Shown here piece after piece: positions 35,925 through 46,040 of a DNA stretch of 64,000 nt; positions within the stretch are counted from its first letter, which is position 1; the number at the start of each line of letters is the position of its first letter. Origin of the DNA: Sympetrum striolatum. Lineage: Eukaryota; Arthropoda; Insecta; Odonata; Libellulidae. Under the pieces are notes generated by a model. That model was given only the letters and a program-made list of their open reading frames with translations, had not been told where the DNA came from and made no database searches. Made by a program: the position numbers and the translations under genes. The stretch is taken from contig CANPUZ010000050.1 of the NCBI GenBank assembly GCA_947579665.1, positions 124,001-188,000 of the forward strand, written 5' to 3'.

Positions 35925-36240
35925 GCGAAACTGAAGGTCACGCGACAGTGTTTGTTTTGAGATGACAAGGCACTTTCATTTTCCCCATGCTTGAAAGCAT
36001 ATTGCCTTCACCTTGACCTTCTTTATCATAACTACTCTTGCTTTCAAAACATCTCTATTTCAAAACATTTATATTTATTGAATCTTCGATTCAAATTTAT
36101 AACTTTCATTTGCCAACTTTTAGAATAAATATTCGAAGTAATTCAGTCGTTGATCATGTATGAACGGATGATAAGGAAATACGAATGAGTAATTTTTAAA
36201 ATGAGTCACCTTTCGCTTTGAATTACCACTTAAGTTTTAG
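35925..36240 (+). repeat. cluster block b, second plus-strand copy
   Basis: Collinear with 30138-30420 (GGCGAAACTGAAGGTCACGC, TTTGTTTTGAG, AAGGCACTTTC, GAATCTTCGATTCAAAT, GCCAACTTTTAGAATAAAT, CAGTCGTTGATCATG). It starts the third unit of the cluster. Confidence 0.75.
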
Positions 36241-36399
36241 CTTTACTTTCCCTAACTTTTTAACACTCATTAACACTTACGAGGATCACTGTTGGTTCTA
36301 TCCTAACGTATTTCGTGGCTCATATTCAGTGGCGAGTCTAGTTTTACATACAATTTCTTTACTATTGATGTACAGGAAATAGCTAACAGGAGTTTTTAT

Positions 36400-36625
36400 C
36401 GTCATTTTTGCTACGCTGACTTTCCGTGCGCATTGAGTGAAAATTGAAACACCGCTCGTGTGAAAAGATCCAGAAGCTTGAATTTTTATCGTTTCTCAAA
36501 GGGTTTTCAGTTCTTCTCAAGTGTATGAAATAAGACCTTAAGTTCAATATCTCTCTCATCAGAATTATGAGTATTTCTTACCAAATAACTTTATAATTTA
36601 ATAATGAGATGTGCTATTAAAAATA
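36400..36625 (+). repeat. cluster block d, copy 3
   Basis: TACGCTGACTTTCCGTGCGC..GTGAAAATTGAAAC, TTTTCAGTTCTTCTCAAGTG and GTATTTCTTACCAAATAAC are counterparts of copies 1 and 2; it is the most diverged of the three. Confidence 0.6.
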
Positions 36626-36977
36626 TATATACAGTCTTAAGAAAACAATCAAATAATGGTGATATTCTTTCGTAAATGATTGTCTTCTCATCAGATTAGA
36701 ATTGTGACATATATTAATTCTGATTTAAAAAAATGAATTTCTGAATTGATCCTCTCTGATTGATATTTTGCGTAGAGTTTAGCAGATTTAAAAAATAATA
36801 ATTAAAGGAGATATGTTTCCAAAGTAACGTATTTCCTCATTCAACAAATTAATAATTTCATCCCGTATATGCTCCAGGCTGTGAAATAATATGCTCAATT
36901 CTTAAAATAATGATGGAAATGAAGTTTGACTTAGTAAAGGAAAACGAGTGACTTAATGTAAGTGTTGTAGAGTAAGT

Positions 36978-37083
36978 AAAAAAAAGTGACTTGTTCAGGA
37001 TTCGAACCGAGGTTTCCCACTTTCCAGGACGTGGCTCGGAGGTATTGGATAGGCTTCTAGTAGTTAGAATACCACTATTTAGT
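36978..37083 (+). repeat. tRNA-like foldback, copy 3 (right arm eroded)
   Basis: Left arm AAAAAGTGACTTGTTCAGG..ATTCGAACCGAGG and the GTGGCTCGGAGG centre match copies 1 and 2, but only AATACCACTATTTAG remains of the right side. It again ends 68 bp before the exon-like block. Confidence 0.6.
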
Positions 37084-37151
37084 TAAACATAGTTAAACGA
37101 TTATTTTATTTCGATGCATTATTAATTTTCATTTTCAATTTTTTTCTAAAG

Positions 37152-37300
37152 GTATCAGCCGAGAATTCATATAGATATTGCCCAGGAGGACAACTCAATC
37201 GAAAGCTACTTGCGCAGAGAAAAACCATCACTGAAGATGCTCATGGAGATGACGGGGTTCCATCTTACTGAGAAGGAGAATTAATGAGAGAGAATTTGAG
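37152..37300 (+). other. putative exon g, copy 3
   Basis: Preceded by TTTTTTTCTAAAG, followed by GTAATGAGAATTTTCGAA, the same donor text as copy 1. Matches include GAATTCATATAGATATTGCCCAG, CGCAGAGAAAAACCATCACTGAAG and CATGGAGATGACGGGGTTCC. It is longer than the other copies (149 bp). The shared frame is open for 42 codons and then stops, so a protein read through all copies is excluded. Confidence 0.45.
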
Positions 37301-37526
37301 GTAATGAGAATTTTCGAAGTGATTTTTTCTCTACTGCATATTTCAATGTAAGTTTAATTTCAGTCTAATTATTAATAGGAAAAATTAACAATTGTAAAGA
37401 AGATACCAATTTTTTTAAATTTTTTGAAAAGAAACAGGAAAATTGGTACGATTTTAAACATTTATTTAATTTCTATTTGATGCCTACCTTTAAGATTCAT
37501 TTGTTATGTTTTTCAACCGTATACAG

Positions 37527-38205
37527 GACTTCAAGGTGCCTTTTGAAAATCAAGATAAAGCCTTTGACAGCTAATTAAAAGAAGGGGAAGAAGTTGCAGT
37601 TTGTCTCCATGTACGGGATATGGATGAGGTTCTTCCCTATACTCTAAAGCATCACTCTACCCCAGAAGATGAATAAGAAGTGAAACATTTTTTTTCCCGA
37701 GCCAAAACATATTTTCTATACTATGTATAGTTAAAAAATTTGTAAGGCCGGAATTTGTAAAGTGATGCATGACTTGAAATGTGTATAAAATGGATAAAAA
37801 AATTGCGCCCTTAGCAAAACTAACTATTGCAGTATGTGTAGATTTGTTAATGATGTGACACGCTGTTTTATTTACATATTCTGTAACTTTATATTGAATT
37901 TCCCATTATTTTTCTAATTTCTAATTTGAAAGATGAATAAGAAGTGAAAAACATATTTTTCTTCCGAGCCAAAATATATTTTAATTATGTATAATATAAA
38001 AACTTGTAAGACCGGAATTTATATAGTGTTCAAGGAATTTATTTGAATATAAAATGGATATGAAAAACTTGGCGCCCTTAGCCAAATTAACAATTGCCGA
38101 ATGTATAGATTTATTATGATGTGTAAGGCGGGGCTATGTATAATTTATATATTTTGTACCTTACCCTTTGAGAAAGAGATGAAATAAAATGATTGGGAGA
38201 GGGGC
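37527..38205 (+). other. putative terminal exon with duplicated 3' region
   Basis: An acceptor, CAACCGTATACAG, ends at 37526. Reading on from exon g copy 1 in phase 0 gives 15 codons and a stop. The following 3' region contains a direct duplication: GATGAATAAGAAGTGAAA at 37668 and again at 37932 (264 bp apart), with the text GAGCCAAAA.ATATTTT, TGTAAG.CCGGAATTT, AAAATGGAT and GCGCCCTTAGC.AAA repeated in order. A polyadenylation signal, AATAAA, lies at about 38184. Whether this belongs to one transcript with the upstream blocks is inferred. Confidence 0.35.
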
Positions 38206-38390
38206 GTAATTTAGTGCGTGTTGGTGGGTTATAGAGGAAGATAAGGTATTGGGAAGGAATGGTATTCCAAGTACGTTGGGCATTGGTGTTAAGGGTCTCG
38301 GTGGAGCAGTGGGCGGGTTAAGGTAGGAGTGGTTGGGATAGTGGGATAGATAGAGTGGTTGCCTTTAAAAGGAGGAAAAGAGTAGGTTGA

Positions 38391-40325
38391 TTAGAGAATG
38401 GGGATGGGAGAGGGTGGGTAAAGGTAGGGGATGTGCTGGGAGAGGGTGGGTAGAGGGAGGCTTGGGATGGTGGGTAGGGGGTGGGATGGGAAAGGGTGGG
38501 TAGAGGGAGGCTTGGGATTGTGGGTAGGGGGTGGGATGGGAAAGGGTGGGTAGAGGGAGGTTGGGATGGTGGGTAGGGGGTGGGATGGGAGAGGGTGGTT
38601 AAAGGGAGTGGTGGGATGGTGGGTAGGGGGTGGGTAAAGGGTGGGATGGCATGGTGGGTAGGGGTGGTATGGGAGAGGGTGGGTAGAGGGAGGTTGGGAT
38701 GGTGGGTAGGGGATGTGCTGGGAGAGGGTGGGTAGAGGGAGGCTTGGGATGGTGGGTAGGGGGTGGGATGGGAAAGGGTGGGTATAGGGAGGGTTGGGAT
38801 GGTGGGTAGGGGGTGGGATGGTAGAGGGTGGTTAAAGGGAGTGGTGGGATGGTGGGTAGGGGGTGGGATGGGAGAGGGTGGTTAAAGGGAGTGGTGGGAT
38901 GGTGGGTAGGGGGTGGGATGGGAAAGGGTGGGTAGAGGGAGGTTGGGATGGTGGGTAGGGGATGTGCTGGGAGAGGGTGGGTAGAGGGAGGCTTGGGATG
39001 GTGGGTAGGGGGTGGGATGGGAAAGGGTGGGTAGAGGGAGGCTTGGGATTGTGGGTAGGGGGTGGCATGGGAAAGGGTGGGTATAGGGAGGGTTGGGATG
39101 GTGGGTAGGGGGTGGGATGGGAGAGGGTGGTTAAAGGGAGTGGTGGGATGGTGGGTAGGGGGTGGGATGGGAGAGGGTGGGTAGAGGGTGGGTAAAGGGT
39201 GGGATGGCATGGTGGGTAGGGGATGTGCTGGGAGAGGGTGGGTAGAGGGTGGGTAAAGGGTGGGATGGCATGGTGGGTAGGGGTGGTATGGGAGAGGGTG
39301 GGTAGAGGGAGGTTGGGATGGTGGGTAGGGGATGTGCTGGGAAAGGGTGGGTAGAGGGTGGGTAAAGGGTGGGATGGCATGGTGGGTAGGGGATGTGCTG
39401 GGAGAGGGTGGGTAGAGGGAGGCTTGGGATGGTGGGTAGGGGGTGGGATGGGAAAGGGTGGGTAGAGGGTGGGTAGAGGGAGGCTTGGGATGGTGGGTAG
39501 GGGGTGGGATGGGAAAGGGTGGGTAGAGGGAGGCTTGGGATTGTGGGTAGGGGGTGGCATGGGAAAGGGTGGGTATAGGGAGGGTTGGGATGGTGGGTAG
39601 GGGGTGGCATGGGAAAGGGTGGGTATAGGGAGGGTTGGGATTGTGGGTAGGGGGTGGCATGGGAAAGGGTGGGTATAGGGAGGGTTGGGATTGTGGGTAG
39701 GGGGTGGCATGGGAAAGGGTGGGTATAGGGAGGGTTGGGATGGTGGGTAGGGGGTGGGATGGGAGAGGGTGGTTAAAGGGAGTGGTGGGATGGTGGGTAG
39801 GGGGTGGGATGGGAGAGGGTGGGTAGAGGGTGGGTAAAGGGTGGGATGGCATGGTGGGTAGGGGATGTGCTGGGAGAGGGTGGGTAGAGGGTGGGTAAAG
39901 GGTGGGATGGCATGGTGGGTAGGGGTGGTATGGGAGAGGGTGGGTAGAGGGAGGTTGGGATGGTGGGTAGGGGATGTGCTGGGAAAGGGTGGGTAGAGGG
40001 TGGGTAAAGGGTGGGATGGCATGGTGGGTAGGGGATGTGCTGGGAGAGGGTGGGTAGAGGGAGGCTTGGGATGGTGGGTAGGGGGTGGGATGGGAAAGGG
40101 TGGGTAGAGGGTGGGTAGAGGGAGGCTTGGGATGGTGGGTAGGGGGTGGGATGGGAAAGGGTGGGTAGAGGGAGGCTTGGGATTGTGGGTAGGGGGTGGC
40201 ATGGGAAAGGGTGGGTATAGGGAGGGTTGGGATGGTGGGTAGGGGGTGGGATGGGAAAGGGTGGGTATAGGGATGGTTGGGATGGTGGATAGGGGGCTGG
40301 ATGCGAGAGGGTTGGTAGAGGGAGA
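38391..40325. repeat. G-rich 50-bp tandem array with 642-bp higher-order period
   Basis: The basic unit is about 50 bp (TGGGATGGTGGGTAGGGGGT and GGGAAAGGGTGGGTAGAGGG segments), with variants carrying GATGTGCTGGGAGAGGG or ATGGCATGG. The stretch at 39199 recurs at 39841, so a 642-bp block has been duplicated. G runs of three or more occur every few bases on the plus strand, giving very high G-quadruplex potential. Long minus-strand open frames (up to 456 codons, rich in Pro, His, Thr and Leu) exist only because C-rich units lack stops; two or three frames are open at once. Confidence 0.95.
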
Positions 40326-40326
40326 T

Positions 40327-40942
40327 GGTCCTTAGAACACGTTTTGACCATTTTCGGAAATGTCTGTTTGTATCTGTGTGTGTCTATGTGTGTGTTTCTG
40401 TGCTTGTGGGCGCTCTAACGTGAAAACTATAAGTCGTATAAATACCAGACTTCATTTTCACTGTGGTTGATGCTATCAGAGTTGATTAGTTTTTGAAGTA
40501 AATCGGTTAACCAAAGTCGAGCTCTATTCTTCAAAGCAAATTTCCGGTTTCGAAAATATCTCCATTAATATGATATTTATTTGTATACTATAGTTTATAA
40601 AAGTTTTGGAAAATGTAATTTACTATAACTTTTGTATGAAACATATTTTGTATAACTGATTGTATAGGAGTTATTCATGAAATTCTGATAATCCGGAAGG
40701 TGCTGATATTGAACTTTGTGGGCGCTCTGGGCACTGGTTCGAAAGGCCAATTTCATCGTGTTTCAACGAATATTTTCCGAAAAACATTATTTTTAATTTT
40801 TGTGACGTTAAAGATAATATGATATAAATTCATCAATTATCTTCCAAGTTTAGATTGAATATAGAGTTCGAAAATACTGTAGTAGATAAATATTTACATC
40901 TTGTGTATGGAGAAATTCATGTGCTGGCCACATCAGATTTTT
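40327..40942 (+). mobile_element. element H copy, 5' end replaced by the G-rich array
   Basis: Begins at TCCTTAGAACACGTTTTGAC, internal to the element (compare 59240-59270 in reverse), directly after the last G-rich unit. It continues through the GT-rich microsatellite, GGGCGCTCTAACGTGAAAAC, both CCGGAAG subrepeats and the standard right end (GGAGAAATTCATGTGCTGGCC..CATCAGATTTTTT). Confidence 0.75.
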
Positions 40943-41059
40943 TTACATTTGCATTTAACTTTAACTATCTAACCTGGAGAACTATTAGCTTCTCTAATAC
41001 TTCGCGGAAACCAAAAGCAACTATCTGTCCTAGCAACTACTTCCCTGTATCACTCTTTT

Positions 41060-41400
41060 GTTTCTCTTGAAGATCGCGTAAGATTGCAACTGGGATAACA
41101 ATATCAGATATCTCCTCCCCGAAATCGGCAGTGATAAATTTATCAAAGAGCTTCCGTCAATATTTAAGTCTTCTATCAACAAGAGAGTTCCATCCGAGGG
41201 ATTCTATCATAGCAGAAACACTGCTGCCAAATCTGAGATCTCCCTTGACGAACTTTGCTGCTCTACCATCCCAAGATCGGAAATTAATGCTACTTCGTGA
41301 GGATCCCAAATCGCACAGCAATACTCAAGTAGAGGTTAAGGAAAAGTACGCTCTTTCTTTTACTCTCGATTAACATCCCCTTAGAATTCCAATGGATAAT
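41060..41400 (-). mobile_element. LINE reverse-transcriptase fragment
   Basis: The minus-strand translation gives PLLEYCCAIWDPHEV (about 41340-41290), the typical 'LEYC..VWDP' segment of CR1/Jockey-like non-LTR reverse transcriptases, followed further on by KLFDKFITADFGEE at 41155-41110. The plus-oriented relatives at 60073-60325 and 61272-61376 share this text. Frame changes show it is inactive. The plus-strand 80-codon frame at 41131-41373 is its antisense shadow. Confidence 0.75.
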
Positions 41401-41736
41401 CTTTGTATCCCATTCGCATTTTTTATCACCCTTCGAATATTTCTTTTTTGATGGAAAAATTACTGCGGAGCGTTATTCCTAGGTATTTGTGATGCATCAC
41501 GAGCTACATATTCTTTAGCCATATTTTAATTGCAAATCGAGCAGAAATAGTCATATCTGGATTCATTTAGAGGCTTTGGAAGACATACCTCCAAAAAGTA
41601 TCAAGTTTTATCTTTCCCGGAAATCACAATAAAATGACGAAATCCCAAAAATTTGCGTTTTGATCATTTTTCTTAGAATTGGAGTAGTAGTAGTATTGCT
41701 AAAAGTGCTTCGACAGCTTAGGTCATTTCGCAAATC
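41401..41736. other. unassigned spacer
   Basis: Nothing recognisable beyond a short GTAGTAGTAGTA run near 41683. Confidence 0.3.
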
Positions 41737-41812
41737 GGCTCCCACCGGGATTCGAACCCGGGATCGTTTTTACCAATGGGAAACGCTCTGTCCACATGAC
41801 TATCCGGGAGCC
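41737..41812 (-). pseudogene. tRNA-like sequence (degenerate)
   Basis: Same family as 31922-31991: the acceptor-like GGCTCCC/GGGAGCC ends pair and the T-arm GGGTTCGAATCCC is intact. The anticodon region carries an insertion (GCGTTTCCCATTGGTAAAAACG), so no standard anticodon loop forms. Confidence 0.5.
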
Positions 41813-42760
41813 TTTAGAATTATAGATAGGCTGGTTTAGTATGGATTTAATTGGAAGCTTTGACGAAGTTATTACGAATTAGGAACAGATTTTATTTTTG
41901 CGATGCAAAATCCCTAAAAAAAACGCCCGTAAATGATTAAAATGTTTGCTTAAAATTCGAAATAGATTTAGAAATTTAGAATCATTAAAAGCTTTTGACG
42001 TTCTGAGTCGTGAATAGATATTTTCTTACGAGAAGGAGTTATTACAAAAAATAACACAGAATACTATTGGAAAAATTTCAGTTTTATCTGCATGATATAC
42101 TAAAGTGATTAAAAAAACATATCCGTCAAGTATCCGGAAAAGTAACAGATTTTTGAATAAGGGTAGCTGAAAACCCTGAAAAATTAACAGAACCATTATT
42201 TATTTTAGCCATATTTATATATATTTGATAAAATATCGAGCAATACTCGCGGAATAATCCAAATTAAGGATCAATTTTCTCATTTTCGTAGTAGTATACA
42301 GAAAAAAACTCATCGGAAAAATGATAGTTTCTTGCAATAATTTGCTTAATAATTTTAATTAACTATTCCAATTCGGACTTGTTTAACGATTTCTACCGGA
42401 TCTATCAGCAAAAGAAATACATTAGCACTCTTTGCGAGCAGAAAATTCCACAAACTTCAAAACAATAATTGGAGAAACTCCAGTTTTTTTGCTACAATTT
42501 GCCCAAATGTGGATATTAATGTTGTGAGGTTCAGAGCCGTGCGCAGGATTTGCTCGTGCGGAGGGTTTTTCTCATTAAAAAATAGTAACTGTTTTAATAC
42601 AACTATCAATAATAAACGTACGCGAGAACGTACAGGAGTCCTGACAGACGATAACATGAAATTTGAAAGAGGCACTACATTTTGGAAGGAAAAGTTTACT
42701 AAATGAACCATTAAATAATATAATTTCATTTTATCCTATCTTCAATTCATCATTCGAGGA
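41813..42760. other. unassigned AT-rich stretch
   Basis: A pair of opposed short open frames around 42457-42729 have no recognisable domain. No gene or repeat unit supported. Confidence 0.3.
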
Positions 42761-42806
42761 ACATTTTGTATGAAGGATCCTTATGGGGGGAGTTCGAACC
42801 ACCAAG

Positions 42807-42825
42807 CCCCCCCCCCCCCCCCCCC
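42807..42825. repeat. poly(C) run of 19
   Basis: An uninterrupted run of 19 C in otherwise AT-rich DNA, preceded by a B-box-like GAGTTCGAACC; unusually long for a C tract, and a likely sequencing or assembly weak point. Confidence 0.9.
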
Positions 42826-42879
42826 GTGCGCACGGGCCTGGTGAGGTTGACTATGTGGACGCCATTCAACTATATTCAA

Positions 42880-43140
42880 AGACCAAAAAGAGAGTCTTTG
42901 TTCAATCTCCTTTGTAGAATTAATCTCCGATCTCGAGATGGTAGTGCAGCTAGTCAAGGAAGCAATATCGAAAAAGCGATACAGGGAAGTAGTTTCCAGG
43001 AGAGATAGTTACTTTTGATCGTTTTTCCCGCGAAATATTGGAGAAGCTAATAGCTCTTCAGGTTATTTAGGGATCTCGGTGTTTTTACACCCCCAGCAAA
43101 GCGCCACTGGCGGATTGCAGTGTTTGATTGTAAATTATGG
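42880..43140 (+). mobile_element. LINE 3' end fragment
   Basis: Contains AAAAGCGATACAGGGAAGTA, CTAATAGCTCTTCAGGTTA and the family 3' signature GTGTTTTTACACCCCCAGC..GGCGGATTGCAG. The same text is at 60155-60310 and 62467-62610. The ORF end and 3' untranslated part only. Confidence 0.7.
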
Positions 43141-44099
43141 CTTGTGAAAACCTTATTATAGAGATCATATTTACTACATAATGTTTACTGGATTATTTTT
43201 ACAATATTATGTTGTTTTACATGAAAAAAGGCAAGAAAAGTAAAGGTTTTCATGATATTTTACTGGTATTCAAGAATGTTCACGTCAAATGCCTTATTAA
43301 AGTGAAAAGTTTACTATAAATTAGGGGTATCTCTATAAACTCTATAATTTTAGTCCTATATTGATAATTTTATGTCAATATCTGAGCACATAAAGACATT
43401 TATATATTTCAGATTATTTTTAGGGTTTTACATTTATTGATTTAACTGGCGCAAAAGTAAATATCTTATCTACCTTAAAAGCCAATATGTGTATAGCATA
43501 CTTCGATTTTCAATCAAAATATGGTAAAAATATAAATTTTTTTCAATTATTTTCTACCCATCATCCCATAAAACGTCGAATATCCGTGAATTAAGGGAAA
43601 ATTCCGTTTTTTGGCAAAATTTTGCTTAAATATCGAAAAATCAAATTCACATAAAGGTGGTTCAATTGCTTTTGTCGCAACGTAACTAAATTACTATATC
43701 AATATCAATATTTGAGAATATTAATATAAAGAAGGATGTTTTTCCGAATTATTTCGGGTTATCGATGTTTTTTTGAGATTTCTACTCCGGATAAGCTTTA
43801 CAATGAATCAAAATTTGTGCATTTAATCTCGTTTTTAAGCAAATTACGGCCAAAAAAACTATATAGTGTATAAAAAAATCTATATACAAAAAAAATTTAT
43901 ATTTTATCTCGATTTCTAATAAAAAGGTGGTAGGAAACAAATATTTTTAATCATTTTCTGGTTTTTCATATTTCTTGGGTTACCTTCCCCACGAAACTGT
44001 ATATCTTCGAAAACATTTCCCAGGAAAACATTCTTATATTTTAAATCACATAATCTAGTAAAATATTAACTCTACAATAATTATAACGAGACTCCGCCG
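43141..44099. other. unassigned AT-rich stretch
   Basis: Very AT-rich, no long frame, no repeat unit I can define. Confidence 0.3.
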
Positions 44100-44765
44100 A
44101 AGATAAACGAAAACAAACCTACAGAATTTCTGCTTTCTATATATACAAGACATCTAACTTCCCTCATCAGTAAAGTGGTAATGTCTATCCTTCCTGACTG
44201 TAATTATGTACCTACAATTGTTCGTTACCTTCTTACAGAAAATATCTCGTTATCCATGTCATATATCGTCCTCATTAATCATCAGTTTTATGGGCCTCGA
44301 TTATTTTTACGGTATAACACTTCGGATTCAACAATGGGATCGGTTGTCAGGGGGATGAGTTGTTTACAACCTCCAATTATCATAAAATGTTCGTATTCTT
44401 CACCGATATTCTCGCAAATTCGAATCAAAATTAAGATTCCACGAATGAAATAAGAATTTTCATTTGATTTTCTTTCTTTCGGTGTTTGTCTCGACTCTGT
44501 ACCACTATTCCTTCTAATTTAATTTTGCGAAAGAAATAAACCCTGCATGCGATGAAAATGAGTTTCACGTGTATTCTTCATGGAAAACTATCTGAGTGAT
44601 CTCGGTTCGAACCCCGTAAAATTGTGGAATAAAAAGACGACAGCAACTCCTTACAGTTTGAAGAGAACACATGAATAAAGTTTGAAGCAAATCGGACGAA
44701 CGGTATAGCCTCCAATCTTAGACAAACGCACTCACAGAATTTCGATTTCATTATATATCTACGCT
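44100..44765 (-). mobile_element. element A, full-length copy
   Basis: Runs from CCTACAGAATTTCTGCTTTC and ACATCTAACTTCCCTCATC, through GGATCGGTTGTCAGGGGGAT and GTTTACAACCTCC, to the B box CTCGGTTCGAACCCC at 44602, and on to ACGAACGGTATAGCCTCC and CAGAATTTCGATTTC. The CAGAATTTC.GCTTT text at both ends suggests the unit boundary of tandem copies. Confidence 0.75.
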
Positions 44766-44929
44766 TAAAAGTCGTTTGCAATCGGTAAATGTTGATGAAT
44801 TATGTACTTTTGACAGCACCTGGAAACTACGACTAATAGACTTTAGTCTGTGGCGGTTTCAAAAATGTGAAGTCGATATATTGGGAGATTCCTCAAAAGA
44901 ATCTCTGTGTTCAACTTTAGATGAATGTC

Positions 44930-45410
44930 GTTTACAAATTTGGTCATGGATTCGAACCAAGGACCGTAAGGAAGTCAATGTCGAATGTTGACGACTGCTC
45001 AGCACATACCGGGTCTATTTATTCGGGAAATGCGTCATAGAAATAACTGAATCTCCGGCATTCATTCCGTCTGAAAGAATTAAGATCAACTGGTGTCGAA
45101 CCCAGGACCTTTTAGCAATATCTGATTAAGTAGGGTTAACTGGGTAGGGATAAAATTAATTGAATTCCTAGTTTATAGTGGATATCATACAGAGTGGTTC
45201 CAAAAATTAAATTCAAGTTTACCCAATTCGAAATACATGACTAAAAGAAAATGGGGATCTAGCATCGATCCCAGGATCAATAGGAAAACAGTACACTGCG
45301 TATATGAAATATATTTTTGACGTCTATTCACAAACCTGGTTTTACGCTCTCGTGTTATCGAGAAGTGTTTTGGTACAATTCTCACTCACCTGGCGTCGAA
45401 CTCACGGACA
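44930..45410. repeat. element C-type B-box repeats
   Basis: Degenerate B boxes at about 44950 (GGATTCGAACCAAGGAC), 45096 (GTGTCGAACCCAGGACC), 45262 (GCATCGATCCCAGG) and 45390 (GCGTCGAACTCACGGAC) at 130-165 bp spacing, interleaved with related AT-rich text. The segment after 45096 matches 18270-18370. Confidence 0.5.
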
Positions 45411-45544
45411 TCTGGTGACATTTATATGATAACAAGCAGGAGCGCCCGTTGATTCTCAACGGGGAATATAGAAGTAGATTAAATTAAAGTTGCCGGTCGT
45501 GCAATCTATAAATTCCCTTTAGAATACAGTCTAAAATCCCGAGC

Positions 45545-46040
45545 TATTCTTACTATACAGAAAAATTCATGAGCTCGGGTCAAAAATCGCATTGATCGTC
45601 AGGAGGATTGGCTGTTTACAACCTCAAAAATTTTGGAAAATTCACGCGTATTTTGTCGAAATTCTCGAAATTTCGACGCGGTAACAATATTCCACGATCA
45701 AAATTAGAATATTCATTTAATTACCGTTCTTTTGCTTCTTGTCTCGACTCTGCACGACTATATTTCTATTTTAATTCTTCAAAAGAAATATAGCCTGCTA
45801 CCGATAAAAGTGAAGATTAGATTTATTCTTTATGGAAACCCATCTGAGCGATCTTGGTTCGAACCCAGCAAAGTTATCGAATAAAATTGAGACAGTACGT
45901 CATTCCTGGTCCCAGAAAATACGTACGCAAAGTTTTGACGCGAATCTGGCAAACGGTTTGTACTAAAATCGAAGATACACAACATACAAACAAACGTATA
46001 AACCCACAGAATATTTGCTTTATATCAAACAAGACATCTA
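45545..46040 (-). mobile_element. element A copy
   Basis: GATCGTCAGGAGGATTGGC, GTTTACAACCTC, TTTTGCTTCTTGTCTCGACT, GAGCGATCTTGGTTCGAACCCAG (B box at 45862) and CAACATACAAACAAACG. It abuts the next copy head to tail at about 46030. Confidence 0.75.

Noticed and set aside
38599..40351. Long minus-strand open frames (up to 456 codons) rich in Pro, His, Thr and Leu
   Set aside because: They lie wholly in the G-rich tandem array, several frames are open at once, and the peptide simply repeats the DNA unit; there is no promoter or independent start.
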